DNA of 64,000 bases from Membranihabitans marinus (GTDB lineage: Bacteria; Bacteroidota; Bacteroidia; Chitinophagales; Saprospiraceae), in contig NZ_JAHVHU010000013.1 of the NCBI RefSeq assembly GCF_019802045.1, positions 110,438 through 174,437 of the forward strand, in the 5' to 3' direction. The position numbers and the translations under genes were made by a program. Below the pieces are notes generated by a model. That model saw only the letters and a list, made by a program, of their open reading frames with translations. It was not told where the DNA came from and did no database searches. This document shows, piece after piece, positions 10,552-18,475 of this stretch (within the stretch, counting starts at the first letter, position 1; each line of letters begins with the position of its first letter).

Positions 10552-12060
10552 ATGAAGTTGTATTTTCTTTTTTTGATAAGTTGGGTATTTATTGGATTTT
10601 CCACTGCTCATTCCCAGACCATCGACGGCAAACCCATTGCTGAGATAGAAGGCGCCTATCTGGAGGTAGTCCTGTCGAACCAGTTGTTTGGCGGACAGGT
10701 ACGGGTTATGGTCGATTACGGTCAATTAAACAATCCCTGGATTTTTAAACGATCTCAAGTGAAGGATTCCAATGGACAGGAGGTTCGGTTTCATTCTTTG
10801 GTTGAAGTATTAAATTATTTCCATCAATTTGATTATAAACTGGTTTCTTCCCTGGAGTCTGAAGAGACCCTGGCTCGATATGTACTATACAGAGATCCCA
10901 ACCGGAACAGCATCCTCTATCCATCTCATAATGTAGGGGACAAGGGGCAATTGGTAAAAACCGGCGCAGACCAACTCGAGAAATACCTCCCCCTCCTTCG
11001 CGGAAAAAAAGTAGGTATTCTTGGTAATCAGACCTCTGTGGTCGGAGACCGGTATCATCATTTGGTTGATGTGTTGCTCGAAAATGATATTGATGTCCGG
11101 TTTGCTTTTGCGCCCGAGCATGGTTTTCGAGGTAAGATCGAACGGGGAGAGAAAGTGAGCAAAGACGTGGATGTCAAAACGGGGATCACCCTCCATTCAT
11201 TGTATGGGAAAAATGCGAAAGCAGATTCTATCGTGGCTTCGGCGGATATCATGATTTACGATCTTCAGGATGTCGGAGCCCGGTTCTATACATACATCAC
11301 ATCGCTTCATCGATTGATGCAACTGTGCGTCGACGTGGACCGGCCGCTGCTGGTGCTGGATCGACCCAATCCCAACGGAGATCAGGTGAATGGGCCGGTG
11401 CGGAAAAGCGATAAATTCAAATCCAATGTCAGTTACCACAAAATAGCCATGGTGCATGGCCTGACCGTGGGCGAGTTGGCACATATGATCAATGGAGAGG
11501 GCTGGCTGGACGGTGGAGCCCAATGCGATGTAACCGTCATTCCTGTGGAAGGATATACCCATGCCACATTCTATGAACCTCCGGTCATCCCGTCACCGAG
11601 CCTGCCCAATTATTTGTCCATTCGGCTGTATCCTTCGCTCTGTTTGTTCGAAGGAACAGACATTAGTGTGGCGCGCGGAACCGATTTTCCATTTCAGGCG
11701 ATTGGGTATGCCAATCCGGTTTTTGGTGACTTTACCTTTGTGCCCGGATCGCGGGAAGGCATGTCTGCTCATGTGGAACAACAAGGTAAGAAGTGTTATG
11801 GCGTTGATCTGAGGGATGTCGATGCCGAAAAATGGACGTTTAATCTTCGGCATTTTATCGATTTCTACCAAAAGGCTCCATTCAAGGAAAGTTTTTTCTC
11901 GAGACCAGAATTTTTTGATAAACTGGCTGGCAATGACACACTTCGAAAAAAAATAAAAGAGGGTTGGAGCTATGATCAGATCGAAGCCAGTTGGCAGGAT
12001 GAATTGGATGCATATAAGAAGATGCGGAAGAAGTATTTGCTTTATGAGGACTTTGACTAG
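10552..12060 (+). CDS. DUF1343 family exo-beta-N-acetylmuramidase (NamZ-like) with extra N-terminal domain
   Basis: Residues about 145-502 match the NamZ/DUF1343 family, which releases N-acetylmuramic acid from peptidoglycan fragments: LRGKKVGILGNQTSVV, FAPEHGFRGKIERGEKV, IYDLQDVGARFYTYI, LDRPNPNGDQVNGPV and EGTDISVARGTDFPF are all present. Unusually, the signal peptide (residues 1-22) is followed by about 100 residues of a different domain (YLEVVLSNQLFGGQVRVMVD to VEVLNYFHQFDYKLVSS), which resembles small secreted Bacteroidota proteins of unknown function. The 502 aa length is longer than a usual NamZ of roughly 400 aa. Its role is probably cell-wall recycling or turnover in the periplasm. 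No murQ- or nagZ-like partner is adjacent. Confidence 0.85.
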   Translation: MKLYFLFLISWVFIGFSTAHSQTIDGKPIAEIEGAYLEVVLSNQLFGGQVRVMVDYGQLNNPWIFKRSQVKDSNGQEVRFHSLVEVLNYFHQFDYKLVSSLESEETLARYVLYRDPNRNSILYPSHNVGDKGQLVKTGADQLEKYLPLLRGKKVGILGNQTSVVGDRYHHLVDVLLENDIDVRFAFAPEHGFRGKIERGEKVSKDVDVKTGITLHSLYGKNAKADSIVASADIMIYDLQDVGARFYTYITSLHRLMQLCVDVDRPLLVLDRPNPNGDQVNGPVRKSDKFKSNVSYHKIAMVHGLTVGELAHMINGEGWLDGGAQCDVTVIPVEGYTHATFYEPPVIPSPSLPNYLSIRLYPSLCLFEGTDISVARGTDFPFQAIGYANPVFGDFTFVPGSREGMSAHVEQQGKKCYGVDLRDVDAEKWTFNLRHFIDFYQKAPFKESFFSRPEFFDKLAGNDTLRKKIKEGWSYDQIEASWQDELDAYKKMRKKYLLYEDFD

Positions 12061-12127
12061 CGGCGTTAGGGATGAATGAAAATGATTATCTTGTACAGAG
12101 CAACCCTTGAAATATGGCTTAACCTTA

Positions 12128-12210
12128 GTCCGCATCGCGGACGTTAGATCATAGCCAGGGTCGTGAGACCCTGGATTGAGTTGTACTAGTAATTTAAGCC
12201 CCCTTTGGGG
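12128..12210. repeat. REP-like cluster of three palindromes
   Basis: GTCCGC-ATC-GCGGAC (12128-12142), CCAGGGTC-GTGA-GACCCTGG (12155-12174) and CCCC-CTTT-GGGG (about 12199-12210) follow each other in the gap after the namZ-like gene. The style (short GC-rich hairpins with GTCC/GGAC arms) is shared with 24726-24891. No gene lies in the gap 12061-12359. Confidence 0.7.
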
Positions 12211-12359
12211 ACGACAGACACAAAATAATTACTATCACACAAAACATTTACATTATTCCAAATACCTTTTCATAACTCTACATTCATCATAAAAGTTCAG
12301 TAAAATATCGAGAGCTTTCATAACACCTGAGTATGGACAAAGGCTTTTCCACTACCTCA

Positions 12360-13676
12360 CTAATAAAGGGGGTACCGATGAATATCTACTTCACGTGCCT
12401 TGAGTTGAAACAGTAAATTATACAAACCGAAAAACGTTCGGTGCATATATATGAAGTGTTTGGAGCCCCGGTTGGCGTTCATTTTTCTCAATGCTTTGTC
12501 TTTGGACATCTTTTCGCCAAACTGGTAGAGTTGATTAAAAAACGCTTCATCCGAAAAATCAAAGTATTTTTGGCAGAATGGCTTGGAAAACAGCGTGATC
12601 ATGGTGTGAAAGATAGATTTAAAAAACTCAATCTCAGTGGGTGAATCATCTTCCCGTAAGATATCCAACTGCCAGAGTTTTTCCTCAAAAATGATTTTAT
12701 CATGCAGGGTATCCCCTTTGACTAGGTCAAAATAAGGTTGGTAGAAGTCTTCAGGGATCTCCTTCATGCATCCGAAGTCAAGCGCTATAAGTTCCTCCGT
12801 ATCTGATACCAGAAAGTTGCCAGGATGTGGGTCGGCGTGAACTTTTCGCAATGAATGGATCTGGTACATATAGAAATCCCATAGCGTCTGACCGATTTTG
12901 TCCCGTACAGCCTGTGTCGGTTCAGGATTTTGTTCCAAAAATTCAGAAAGATGCTTGCCTTCCATCCAGTCCATGGTGATGATTCGCTCACACGACAGAT
13001 CTTCATAATAATCAGGAAACCGTAAATGTGGAAGATGGGCACAGCTTTCCCGCACCGCCTTGCTTTGTTTTATTTCAAGTAAATAGTTGGTCTCTTCCAG
13101 TAACTTATCCTCGACCTCTTGAAAATACTTCCCGGAATCCTTTCCACGAAGATTGAACAGTTGCATGGCGAGTGGTTTGACCATCGTCAAATCCGATACG
13201 ATACTGTCGGCTACCCCGGGATATTGGATTTTTACCGCAAGTTTTTTGTGGTCCTTCTCCGCATAGTGGACTTGTCCGATACTGGCGGCATGAACAGAAA
13301 CAGGGCTAAACACATCGTAAATGTCTTCGGGATTTTTACCAAAGTATTTTCGGAAGGTCTTTCGAACTAAAGGGGTAGAAAGGGGCGGGACGGAGAATTG
13401 AGACAGAGAAAATTTTTCAACAAACTGCTCTGGGAGAATGCCCTGCTCCATACTGAGCATCTGAGCTACTTTGAGTGTGCTGCCTTTCAGGTTGCTAAAT
13501 CCTTCATAAATGTCTTCGGCATTGCTTTCATTTAAGGTTTCACGGGCTTTTTGTTCTCCTTTTGTCAATTTGTCCCCATAATACTTCAGATAGTTCACGC
13601 CAACTTTCGCTCCGGTTTTGGCTAGTTGAGAAGCTCGGGCAATTTTGGATTTGGGAATATGGTTAATGGTCTTCAC
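12360..13676 (-). CDS. ABC1/AarF/UbiB family atypical kinase
   Basis: 438 aa protein-kinase-like ATPase. Family marks are the KxGQ-like N-terminal segment (KGSTLKVAQMLSMEQGILP), the lysine in LAVKIQYPGV, the catalytic loop HADPHPGNF and the metal-binding ALDFGCM. Characterised members support ubiquinone/isoprenoid-quinone synthesis or lipid homeostasis; no ubiquinone gene is adjacent here. A TetR-family gene lies 52 bp upstream on the same strand, so the two are probably one operon and the regulator probably controls it. Confidence 0.88.
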   Translation of the reverse strand: MKTINHIPKSKIARASQLAKTGAKVGVNYLKYYGDKLTKGEQKARETLNESNAEDIYEGFSNLKGSTLKVAQMLSMEQGILPEQFVEKFSLSQFSVPPLSTPLVRKTFRKYFGKNPEDIYDVFSPVSVHAASIGQVHYAEKDHKKLAVKIQYPGVADSIVSDLTMVKPLAMQLFNLRGKDSGKYFQEVEDKLLEETNYLLEIKQSKAVRESCAHLPHLRFPDYYEDLSCERIITMDWMEGKHLSEFLEQNPEPTQAVRDKIGQTLWDFYMYQIHSLRKVHADPHPGNFLVSDTEELIALDFGCMKEIPEDFYQPYFDLVKGDTLHDKIIFEEKLWQLDILREDDSPTEIEFFKSIFHTMITLFSKPFCQKYFDFSDEAFFNQLYQFGEKMSKDKALRKMNANRGSKHFIYMHRTFFGLYNLLFQLKAREVDIHRYPLY

Positions 13677-13728
13677 GGAGAAAATATTATAGTGCTTATA
13701 AAAATCAAAGAACGGTCAGTACGTTGGC

Positions 13729-14385
13729 TTAGGAGGTGAATGATCGTTCATGCAGAATGAATTTACCGAAATCCAGGAGTCTGCGAATGGGCCTTACATT
13801 CATTAATTCAAAACTGGTATTCACTGCTTTTTCGATGAAGACATCTGTTTTCTCAAATCCGGGTGAACTGTCTTCCAACCAGAACTTCAGTGTCGTGATC
13901 AGCTGTATCCACGCAGATTCTTCCAATGCCTTTTGTTGGAGCGAATTTAACTGGCCATGGTTAAGATCGAGTGTGTCAATATCGAGATCATGAATCATTG
14001 CTTTAAAGGCCTTTCGCAACGAACGAAGTTTCTTAAGACTTTTCATCGACGGTGCCTTTCCGATACTGACCAACACAAAGCTTCGGTTTGCGGTCAAATT
14101 TTCAAAAAAAGTGTAGTAGAAAGTTAATAACTTTTCACGAGCGTCTGCTTCTTCCCAATCATCTGATTGTTGGATCAGTGTGTAAGAATGATGGAAAATA
14201 TGCTCATAAAAAGCGGCTTCCACGCTTGGAAATGAACCAAAGAAGTTATAAAATTCAGCTTCCGTGAATTTATTTTCCTTTGCAAATGCATAGACAGAAG
14301 GTGGTTCCTGGCCATGTTCCAGAAGGTGCTCTGTATACAACTCAATGATGCGGTCTTTTGAAATCTCTTTTTTCTGCTTTGCCAT
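13729..14385 (-). CDS. TetR family transcriptional regulator
   Basis: 218 aa. The N-terminal helix-turn-helix domain covers about residues 5-55 (KDRIIELYTEHLLEHG to EAEFYNFFGSFPSVEAAFYEHIF), and the rest is a helical ligand/dimer domain. The start at 14385 (MAKQKKEISKDRI) fits the domain; the in-frame upstream ATG at 14499 would add 38 residues that show no similarity to the family. The pairing with the downstream AarF kinase suggests it represses or senses for that gene; no operator can be identified from one window. Confidence 0.85.
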   Translation of the reverse strand: MAKQKKEISKDRIIELYTEHLLEHGQEPPSVYAFAKENKFTEAEFYNFFGSFPSVEAAFYEHIFHHSYTLIQQSDDWEEADAREKLLTFYYTFFENLTANRSFVLVSIGKAPSMKSLKKLRSLRKAFKAMIHDLDIDTLDLNHGQLNSLQQKALEESAWIQLITTLKFWLEDSSPGFEKTDVFIEKAVNTSFELMNVRPIRRLLDFGKFILHERSFTS

Positions 14386-14660
14386 GATTTTTATTTCATT
14401 ATGAAACACAGGAAGTACTCCATTGTTCTCGCATTTGGATCGAAAATAATCGCACGGTTGCAGAGGAATAGGAGATTGATTCTCTGGTTCGGTTTGCACT
14501 ATTGAAGTGTTTCATAAATTCTTATTTCTTATTTTCCACCTTACCTTGATGCTAAGCATGAAGGAAAATGACCCCGGAGTGGGTCATAGTATATTAGCAA
14601 CTAGCATAATCAAATTATCTCCGACCTCGGAGAGGTCGCACTATCCCTTCATATTCTTTT

Positions 14661-14782
14661 CAACTTTGGCATAGCCCAAAGTTGAGCAAAACCCTAGGAA
14701 AAATGATGACTTACGCACATTCTTGCTCCCACACAAAAACAAAAAATGGAACTGGTGCTCCATTCTCCAAGGTTTATATGGG
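14661..14782. repeat. Composite dispersed repeat, copy 2
   Basis: The left half (CAACTTTGG-CATAG-CCCAAAGTTG, then GAGCAAAA...GGAAAAATGA...TTAC) matches 22783-22855. The right half (TTGCTCCC to CTCCATTCTCC) matches 7348-7392. This copy therefore joins two segments that occur separately elsewhere. Confidence 0.7.
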
Positions 14783-14892
14783 GGACTAAACACGTACCAC
14801 CTGGGGATGGAAGCGTTAGATACTAGCTATACATTATTTATGATTTCTGTACATTAGTGTTGTGAATCAGAATTCTATATGTTTAAATAAAT

Positions 14893-15010
14893 GCGCTTCC
14901 AGATCCCTACGGGCTCACGAATCGCAGATTGAGCCAGGCGATTCGTGAGACTTGGCTATAATATGTGTCCTTAATTGCCGACAGACAAGCGTGAAACGAT
15001 CTGGAAGCGC
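14893..15010. repeat. 118-bp element bounded by perfect 13-bp inverted repeats
   Basis: GCGCTTCCAGATC (14893-14905) and GATCTGGAAGCGC (14998-15010) are exact inverted copies. Inside, CTCACGAATCGC (14914-14925) and GCGATTCGTGAG (14938-14949) form a perfect 12-bp stem around a 12-nt loop. The loop contains GAGCCAGG, which could pair partly with CTTGGCT just downstream. There is no open reading frame. It could be a MITE or a structured RNA. Confidence 0.75.
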
Positions 15011-15152
15011 CTGGATTAATTATTATGATTTATAAATGGAATACTCGCTACAATAGATGATCTGCCAAAGACCCGAAAAGGGGTGATCTTTTTGGTGGAG
15101 ATTCTGTTGCATAGTTAGATAGAACTACTTTTCTTCATAAAAACAGAAATTG

Positions 15153-15593
15153 ATGCAAAAATTAAAAGTGTATTTGTCCGGTGAAATCCATACGGACTGG
15201 CGGGATCAGATCAAATCAGGATGTGAAAAACAGGGGTTGAATGTGACATTTTCATCACCGGTCACAGATCATCCGGCGAGTGATGCAGCGGGCGATATTC
15301 TGGAACCGGAATCGGAGGGGTTTTGGCGAGATCACAAGTCGGCCAAAGTCAATGCGATCCGAACCAGGACGTTGATCGAAGATTGCGATATTGCGGTCAT
15401 TCGTTTTGGCGATAAATACAAACAGTGGAATGCAGCGTTTGATGCCGGTTATTGTGCAGCTTTGGGAACCCCTTACATTACCCTGCACGATGAAGACATT
15501 ATTCATCCGCTTAAAGAAGTGGATGCCGCTGCACATGCCTGGGCAACGACTCCGGATCAAGTCGTAGAGCTTTTGCAATACGTCATGGGTTAA
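15153..15593 (+). CDS. YtoQ family protein
   Basis: 146 aa. It resembles the small YtoQ family known from Bacillus and found in scattered bacteria, with the run LKVYLSGEIHTDWRDQI at the start, HPASDAAGDIL in the middle and WNAAFDAGYCAALGTPYITLH toward the end. The fold looks like a nucleoside 2-deoxyribosyltransferase-like Rossmann fold (YLSG...; AFDAGYCAALG), but no activity has been assigned to the family to my knowledge. The ATG at 15153 was preferred over the adjacent TTG at 15150. It is convergent with the nitrilase-like gene. Confidence 0.8.
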   Translation: MQKLKVYLSGEIHTDWRDQIKSGCEKQGLNVTFSSPVTDHPASDAAGDILEPESEGFWRDHKSAKVNAIRTRTLIEDCDIAVIRFGDKYKQWNAAFDAGYCAALGTPYITLHDEDIIHPLKEVDAAAHAWATTPDQVVELLQYVMG

Positions 15594-15601
15594 AACTTCT
15601 G

Positions 15602-16681
15602 TTATTTATTGAACTGGAGGGTATATAAATCCTTGCGTCGATCTTTTAGATTTCTGACGCTTCCGTAATTATGCAGTTGTTTCAGAAGATCCAGATCCAG
15701 GTCGGCGATCAGGATCATTTCAGTATTGGGTGTAGCTTCTGCTTTGATGCCATTTGCCGGAAAAGAGAAGTCACAGGGGGTAAATACGGTAGCCTGAGCG
15801 TACTGAATATCCATGTTGTGTACTTTGGGCAGGTTGCCAACGCTACCAGCGATGGCCACATAACATTCATTCTCAATGGCCCGAGCCTGTGCACAATGCC
15901 GAACGCGAGAATACCCATTTTGGGTGTCTGTGAGAAAGGGTACAAAAAGCATCTGCATGCCTTCTTCGGCAAGGGTGCGGGCTAATTCCGGGAACTCCAC
16001 ATCGTAACAAATCAGGATGCCGACCTTTCCACAGTCTGTATCGTAGGTCTGTAAATGATTGCCCCCTTTAAGCCCCCAGGACTGGACTTCATCGGGTGTG
16101 ATATGTAATTTTTCATACTGATCTGTTTTTCCGTCACGATGGCAAAGGAAGCCTACATTGTACAGCTGGTCATTTCGCATCTGGGGCATACTTCCTGTGA
16201 TGATATTGATGTTGTAATTGATGGCCAGTTGGCTAAATTTATTTTTGACCTGATCGGTGTATTGTGCCAGTTTTCGAATGGCGCCGGCCACGGTCAGATC
16301 ATTGAAATTGGCCATCAATGGGGCGATAAAATATTCGGGAAACAACACAAAGTCTGATTGGTAGTCTGCCACGGCATCCACAAAATACTCGATCTGTTCA
16401 AATACTTCTTCCAAGGTGGTGTAAGATCGCATTTGCCATTGGACGAGTCCGATACGAACAACACCATGGTCTGTGTGCTGGCTTCCGGCTTCCTTTTTAT
16501 TTGGCTTTTGATAGTAAATGTTATCCCACTGCAACAGGATCGCATATTCCATGGATTGGGTATCTCCAGGCATATAATCTTTGATGATCTTTTTGACGTG
16601 GAAGTCATTGGACAACTGAAAATTGAGCACCGGATCATGGATTTCTTTATTTCTGACCTTTTTGGATGTACTCTTTAACAT
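15602..16681 (-). CDS. Carbon-nitrogen hydrolase (nitrilase) half of a GNAT-nitrilase protein
   Basis: The nitrilase-superfamily catalytic triad is visible: Glu in LFPEYF, Lys in YEKLHITPDE and Cys in ILICYDVEFPE. In many Bacteroidota this domain is fused C-terminal to a GNAT acetyltransferase in one protein of roughly 510 aa. Here the reading frame starts (ATG at 16681) inside the end of the GNAT gene and overlaps it by 35 bp in another frame. The first residues (MLKSTSKK) are frame-shifted GNAT sequence, after which VRNKEIHDPVLNFQL reads as the normal linker. The exact join is at the A5 run of the minus strand (T5 at 16659-16663). It is read either as a separate gene or as a frameshift product. 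Confidence 0.85.
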   Translation of the reverse strand: MLKSTSKKVRNKEIHDPVLNFQLSNDFHVKKIIKDYMPGDTQSMEYAILLQWDNIYYQKPNKKEAGSQHTDHGVVRIGLVQWQMRSYTTLEEVFEQIEYFVDAVADYQSDFVLFPEYFIAPLMANFNDLTVAGAIRKLAQYTDQVKNKFSQLAINYNINIITGSMPQMRNDQLYNVGFLCHRDGKTDQYEKLHITPDEVQSWGLKGGNHLQTYDTDCGKVGILICYDVEFPELARTLAEEGMQMLFVPFLTDTQNGYSRVRHCAQARAIENECYVAIAGSVGNLPKVHNMDIQYAQATVFTPCDFSFPANGIKAEATPNTEMILIADLDLDLLKQLHNYGSVRNLKDRRKDLYTLQFNK

Positions 16682-17153
16682 TCATGGATTCGGCGTGCTC
16701 AAAATACCCTGGAATCCGCCCGCCAAAAATGATCGCCCGAAGGTTGAGATTTTCGCACAGCTCTTTTCGTGCATCATAAAGTCGACGTCCCATCCGCATA
16801 CCCCGGTATTCCTGGTGCATAAACACATCGATTCCATAAAGCACACTTCCCTCCGGATCGTGGGTCGAAAATGTATCATTGGCTGTGATTTCCATATAGG
16901 TATGCTCATCGCCAAATTTTTCATAATCAACGATGAGCGACAATGCACTTCCGACTACTTTTCCGTCCACGACAACGACAAATTGACCTTCCGGAAATTT
17001 TTTGATCAGTGTACGGATCTGTTCCTCCGTCCAACTCACGTCGGTCCATTGGGGGTAAGCTTCCTTCATGGACTGTGTCAGTTCTTTAAAATCTGAGATT
17101 TTCAGATTGCGGATTTCTATGGAGGCGTGTTCAGTGATGGGCAGGTTAGTCAT
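16647..17153 (-). CDS. GNAT N-acetyltransferase half of a GNAT-nitrilase protein
   Basis: 168 aa GCN5-related acetyltransferase: the core strands and acetyl-CoA loop can be seen in GQFVVVVDGKVVGSALSL and HQEYRGMRMGRRLYDARKELCE. Its reading frame ends 35 bp inside the nitrilase reading frame, after NVKEYIQK; the next three residues (GQK) and the stop follow a probable one-base insertion in an A5 run. The two halves would form one bifunctional protein if a base were removed. Substrates are unknown; the fused family has been annotated but not, as far as I know, fully characterised. Confidence 0.85.
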   Translation of the reverse strand: MTNLPITEHASIEIRNLKISDFKELTQSMKEAYPQWTDVSWTEEQIRTLIKKFPEGQFVVVVDGKVVGSALSLIVDYEKFGDEHTYMEITANDTFSTHDPEGSVLYGIDVFMHQEYRGMRMGRRLYDARKELCENLNLRAIIFGGRIPGYFEHAESMNVKEYIQKGQK

Positions 17154-17586
17154 GTGATGTGTTTATTGTATTTTGCAATGGCTACGGCAAGCTTTCCGGG
17201 AAAATGTGGATGGCGCTTTATTTTGCTATCATCCGATCATGCAAAGCTCTAATTTTATTGTTTAAATCGCGTCGTTCACTTTCAATATTATTAAATGAAG
17301 GATACAACTAAACGTTCTACACGGTCTTTTTTTTATGTTTTACTCCTTCAAAATCGCAATTGTTGGGAGCAATAACCTTATTGACAACCGGCAGTTATTA
17401 TTGGGGCAGGATAGCCAAGCTGATCCGGGAAAGAAGGAATCCCATAAATCACTCAGGAAAAGAAGGTTTTCATCGCATCCGCACTGGATGTCTGAGCTGG
17501 GGATCCACTACGTATGGGTGTGCTGGGCGGTGGTAGACGGATTCTGTGGTTCAAGCATAAAAAAATGTATAATTATTGGCAAATAA
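17154..17586. other. Gap with a decayed reading frame, no supported gene
   Basis: On the plus strand from 17297 the translation begins MKDTTKRSTR and continues with interrupted frames; it could be a relic of a Tat-type leader followed by a lost enzyme, but stop codons appear in all frames within about 90 codons. I do not call a gene here. Confidence 0.4.
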
Positions 17587-17617
17587 TTTTTTGATATCGA
17601 ATCATATACTATATTTG
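17587..17617 (+). promoter_or_regulatory. Promoter of tRNA-Pro
   Basis: TATATTTG at 17610-17617 matches the Bacteroidota -7 box TAnnTTTG, with a TTTTTTG -33 region at 17587-17593. The mature tRNA starts 24 bp after the -7 box. Confidence 0.7.
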
Positions 17618-17640
17618 CAATCGCTTTCGAAAAATATGTT

Positions 17641-17715
17641 CGGGGTGTGGCGCAGTCCGGTTAGCGCACCGCGTTTGGGACGCGGGGGCCGCAGGTTCGA
17701 ATCCTGCCACCCCGA
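17641..17715 (+). tRNA. tRNA-Pro (anticodon TGG)
   Basis: Cloverleaf: acceptor CGGGGTG (17641-17647) pairs with CACCCCG (17708-17714), discriminator A at 17715. The anticodon stem is CCGCG/CGCGG with loop TTTGGGA, giving TGG. The T arm is GCAGG-TTCGAAT-CCTGC. CCA is not encoded. A -7 box lies upstream and a terminator hairpin begins 9 bp downstream. Confidence 0.97.
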
Positions 17716-17984
17716 CAAATAAAAAAAGCCTTGGCAGATTGCCAGGGCTTTTGTGTTTCCAGGCGATCCAAACTCTGTTTGAGAGCGTATGGAAACACAA
17801 AATCTTAACGTGACGAAGGAACGTGGAGGCTTTTTTCATTTTCCTCCCCCACCTACAGGATCAGCGTATTTTACCAGTATATTATATTTAAAAGATAATT
17901 GGAGCTCATCCTGCCACCCCGACAAATAAAAAAAGCCTTGGCAGATTGCCAGGGCTTTTGTGTTTCCAGGCGATCCAAACTCTG
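17701..17984 (+). repeat. 207-bp tandem duplication starting in the tRNA-Pro 3' end
   Basis: A 77-bp block at 17701-17777 (last 15 nt of the tRNA, its terminator and the next 25 bp or so) is repeated without a mismatch at 17908-17984. The sequence after each block is also related but diverged: both contain AAACACAAAA, an AGGCTTTTTTCA / AGGCCTTTTTCA stretch and CAGGATCAGC. The second copy lacks the 5' 60 nt of the tRNA. The layout is what an integration or recombination event at a tRNA 3' end would leave. Confidence 0.9.
17724..17752 (+). terminator. tRNA-Pro terminator
   Basis: AAAAGCC-T-TGGCA pairs with TGCCA-G-GGCTTTT. The identical hairpin recurs at 17931-17959. A second long-range stem, GTGTTTCC (17753-17760) with GGAAACAC (17791-17798), follows and is partly kept in the second copy. 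Confidence 0.85.
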
Positions 17985-18475
17985 ATTGGGCGTGCTCTGA
18001 AACACAAAAATCACTTGCAACTTGGGGGCGGACAGGCCTTTTTCAAGTTTCTTCCCATTTTCAGGATCAGCCTAATTTGGAACCTTACATCTATTAACTC
18101 TATAGGGAGCTGTTCCTTTCATCCCGATAAATTACAGAACGAAATCCTACATTGGGATTCAGGTTATATTTACCTTTTCGGTCTGATTGATTCTCACATA
18201 CTTTGCCTCAAAAATGAATTACTTTTCAGGGTGTGGACGTAATATATTTACGCAATCATTCATACGATATCCGAAGAATATGTATTAGTTTGGCCCCACA
18301 AAAATTCACTGTATTTTCCAGTTCCTAACAAACCATTATCCAATACCCATTAATTGTCAGGAACCTTGATTTTGTAAGAATGAGTTACGCATTTAATAGC
18401 TTGACCAACAACGCCTTTGAAAATTTTATTGCTTTTGCTAAGTAAACGGTATATGGGTACAACGATTGACAGAAT
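17985..18475. other. Gap after the tRNA duplication, no supported gene
   Basis: About 490 bp, AT-rich, no integrase or transposase remnant recognised. A 21-codon frame from the ATG at 18380 (MSYAFNSLTNNAFENF) is too short to support. Confidence 0.5.

Larger units (their letters stand above)
14386..15152. other. Long intergenic region made of repeats and a structured element
   Basis: No gene was found. From left to right it holds a CGACCTC-GGA-GAGGTCG hairpin (14622-14638), a composite dispersed repeat (14661-14782) and a 118-bp inverted-repeat element (14893-15010). These three take up most of the region upstream of the ytoQ-like gene. Confidence 0.7.

Noticed and set aside
17335..17586. Plus-strand 83-residue frame before the tRNA
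   Set aside because: Composition is not coding-like and it ends just before the tRNA promoter; no family recognised.
17908..17984. A second tRNA-Pro gene downstream of the first
   Set aside because: Only the last 15 nt of the tRNA are present; the anticodon and D arm are missing.
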